Shown one piece after another: positions 43,445-45,067 of a stretch of DNA of 45,067 nucleotides. Made by a program: the position numbers and the translations under genes. The notes below the pieces were generated by a model. It saw only the letters and a program-made list of their open reading frames with translations. It had not been told where the DNA came from and did not search any database. This stretch comes from Bacilli bacterium (GTDB taxonomy: Bacteria; Bacillota; Bacilli; Paenibacillales; NBRC-103111). The DNA lies in assembly GCA_028287395.1 (NCBI GenBank), contig JAQBPR010000186.1, positions 1-45,067 of the forward strand. The letters are read 5' to 3'. Within the stretch, counting starts at the first letter, position 1; each line of letters begins with the position of its first letter.

Positions 43445-43882
43445 ATGGCGGAATTACATATTCAGATGAAACAAACTACGGAATCTGCTGAAGCACAATT
43501 TCTCTTGTTTATCGAGCACTTCGCGGAACAATGGGCGTGTGATCTCCAGCCTGTGGCCGATGGTTACCTGCTTTTGCCGGAAGTGATGATGCGGAAGCAT
43601 GGAATATTTGTATTTTTTACTGAAGACGGATGCAAAGTATGCAGAGAAGAGGATGCAACAACGTGGGAGGATTTCCTCTTGATGAAGCTTGCGCATTTAT
43701 TGGCTGAGCGCTGCAAAGGAGTTTTACGCATAGATGGTGAAGGTGAACCATTGCAGGTTGCTCCAGATCATTTTGCCACTTTCGATCATTATGTTGAAAC
43801 GGTGCTTGAAAATTATGATGATGTTGTCAAAGATATGAAAAAATATTGGTTGTATACCCATCGTAATCGTTCATTTAGATAA
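43445..43882 (+). CDS. Small soluble protein, function unknown
   Basis: A 145-residue soluble protein starting at ATG 43445 (AATGGGGATG upstream). It has alternating strand-like and helical parts (GYLLLPEVMMRKHGIFVFF, CREEDATTWEDFLLMKLAHLL) and three scattered cysteines, none in a metal motif. There is no signal peptide or membrane segment. It follows the coiled-coil gene after 24 bases and is closed by a terminator 11 bases past its stop, so the two genes form a short operon. I do not recognise the family. Confidence 0.65.
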   Translation: MAELHIQMKQTTESAEAQFLLFIEHFAEQWACDLQPVADGYLLLPEVMMRKHGIFVFFTEDGCKVCREEDATTWEDFLLMKLAHLLAERCKGVLRIDGEGEPLQVAPDHFATFDHYVETVLENYDDVVKDMKKYWLYTHRNRSFR

Positions 43883-43892
43883 AAAGAGACTT

Positions 43893-43918
43893 CCCCGCGG
43901 ATCAAACCGAGGGGTTTT
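43893..43918 (+). terminator. Intrinsic terminator of the two-gene unit
   Basis: Arms CCCCGCGG and CCGAGGGG (one mismatch) around a 6-base loop, followed by TTTT. It separates the small-protein pair from the methyltransferase. Confidence 0.7.
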
Positions 43919-43939
43919 CTATGTAAAGGGGTTTTGAGG

Positions 43940-45067
43940 ATGAATCAGATCCGTTTGTTGGTTAATCAATTAATTGCCGAGCAAGCTTTACTTCAGGGTA
44001 CTTTAAGTCACATGCGGAGTAAAAACCCGGAGAAGGCTTCAAAGGTTCAAATCAAGCCTGTTATGCTTAAAGGGCAGCTTCAGTATCAGCTTGTCTTTAC
44101 AGTCGGGCCCAAAGTGCTGCATGAGAATTTAACTCCGGAAGCAGCGGGCGATCAGCTTGTTCAACTTTTACAGCACGATTTTAAACAGGCTTTGTTTCAG
44201 GCAAAAGATGCGGATTATCAAATATTAGCGAATAAACCGGATAGAGCCACAATTTTAAAAAAACCGGCGAGTAAAAAAGCAGCTCAAATCGAATTAAGCC
44301 ATAATCGCATAAAAAACTATTTACTGACTGAAGGAGAACCGGTTTCTTTTTTGGTTGAATTAGGCGTAATGAATGCACAGGGGAAGGTGCTTGCCGCCAA
44401 GTATGATAAATTCAGACAGATCAATCGCTTTCTCGAAATGATCGATGATATAACACCTTACTTAAGCCGCACCCGCAGGCTCAAAATTATTGATTTTGGC
44501 TGTGGCAAGTCGTATTTGACGTTCGCTTTGTACCATTATTTGGTGCATATGCAGAAGCTTGATGTGCAGATGATCGGTCTTGATCTTAAAGCTGATGTAA
44601 TCGCACATTGCAGTCAATTGGCACAAAAGCTTGGATTTAAACATTTACAATTTCAGGTTGGCGATATAAATCGCTATAACGAAGCGGAGCAAGTCGACAT
44701 GGTTGTTACGCTGCATGCTTGTGATACTGCGACGGATGCTGCGCTTGAAAAGGCAGTACGCTGGGGAGCAGATGTTATTCTATCGGTCCCTTGCTGCCAG
44801 CATGAATTGTTTGGACAAGTACAGAACAGCTTGCTTTCACCCATGCTGAAGCATGGGATCATCAAAGAGCGGTTTGCCGCATTGGCTACCGATTCACTGC
44901 GCACACAGCTATTAGAATTAGTGGGCTATAAAACACAAATTATTGAATTTATCGATATGGAGCATACTCCGAAAAATTTACTCATCCGTGCTGTTAAACA
45001 GACGGCTGAACTATCATTAATAGAGTTAAATAAAAAGGCGGCTGAATATTTAGCATTTAAACAATTT
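43940..45067 (+). CDS. Class I SAM-dependent methyltransferase, 3' end outside window
   Basis: The frame starts at ATG 43940 (TTGAGG upstream) and is open for 376 codons to the last base, so the stop lies outside. The N-terminal ~170 residues form a substrate domain ending in KYDKFRQINRFLE. The SAM domain follows with IIDFGCGKSYLTFALYHYL, the acidic loop MIGLDLKADVI, and VVTLHACDTATDAAL, then SVPCCQHEL. These are hallmarks of the Methyltransf_32 (TRM13-like) group, whose best-known members modify RNA; the bacterial substrate is not established. It lies alone behind a terminator, 57 bases after the previous gene. Confidence 0.88.
   Translation, partial: MNQIRLLVNQLIAEQALLQGTLSHMRSKNPEKASKVQIKPVMLKGQLQYQLVFTVGPKVLHENLTPEAAGDQLVQLLQHDFKQALFQAKDADYQILANKPDRATILKKPASKKAAQIELSHNRIKNYLLTEGEPVSFLVELGVMNAQGKVLAAKYDKFRQINRFLEMIDDITPYLSRTRRLKIIDFGCGKSYLTFALYHYLVHMQKLDVQMIGLDLKADVIAHCSQLAQKLGFKHLQFQVGDINRYNEAEQVDMVVTLHACDTATDAALEKAVRWGADVILSVPCCQHELFGQVQNSLLSPMLKHGIIKERFAALATDSLRTQLLELVGYKTQIIEFIDMEHTPKNLLIRAVKQTAELSLIELNKKAAEYLAFKQF

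Noticed and set aside
1-45067. CRISPR array, tRNA, rRNA, or complete insertion sequence
   Set aside because: No regularly spaced repeats, no cloverleaf with a CCA-type end, no rRNA segments and no transposase-like protein were found on either strand.

Overview
The window reads as a chromosomal segment of a low-to-mid GC Gram-positive bacterium of the Paenibacillaceae (Paenibacillus or a close relative). The reasons are strong AGGAGG-type ribosome binding sites, sigma-A promoters, a YdjO-type cold protein beside a cold-shock gene, two MGDG-synthase-like glycosyltransferases, a NodB/YkoP-type deacetylase, a LytR-CpsA-Psr protein, a deacetylase carrying a copper-amine-oxidase-like domain, and a bacillus-type GltB/GltD pair. 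This is inference from protein families; no 16S or other marker is present. I found no tRNA, rRNA, CRISPR array, complete insertion sequence or prophage.

Layout: 1-4841 is a biotin operon (bioD without its 5' end, bioB, bioF, bioH-like, bioC) interrupted by a small hairpin-rich repeat element. 4844-7718 is a convergent amino-sugar operon (RpiR/MurR-type regulator, nagB, nagA) with a clear promoter and operator. 7813-12921 holds greA and an orphan glutamate synthase large-subunit paralogue. 13005-13246 is a decayed gene. 13317-16077 carries a glutamate-1-semialdehyde aminomutase and a LytR-CpsA-Psr protein. 16100-18702 is a three-gene ABC-2 exporter, followed by a Bcp peroxiredoxin, a soluble acyl-ACP desaturase and a secreted deacetylase whose 3' end runs antisense into a LysR gene. 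The LysR gene is divergent from a threonine-synthase-like gene. 24178-28370 carries a second repeat copy, an atypical SDR, guaA, ydjO-csp, a small unknown gene and thiN. 28589-36391 is a cell-envelope neighbourhood: YkoP-type deacetylase, two MGDG-synthase-like glycosyltransferases, a Tat-exported metallophosphoesterase, hisC, and a small toxin-like gene. 36479-42932 is gltBD with a long leader. The window ends with two small unknown genes and a methyltransferase cut by the window edge.

The most interesting region is 32511-34722. A 275-residue protein carries the LQ-[RK]-TIGN-type N-terminal signature known from effectors of extracellular contractile injection systems, joined to an unfamiliar C-terminal domain. 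It lies next to a metallophosphoesterase, and the pair is bracketed by two copies of the repeat element in opposite orientation. No injection apparatus and no obvious immunity gene lie in the window. The repeat family (four copies plus one relic, each at a gene boundary or inside an operon), an apparent antisense readthrough between two convergent genes, and a hairpin that would correct an over-long SD-to-ATG spacing are the other main points.
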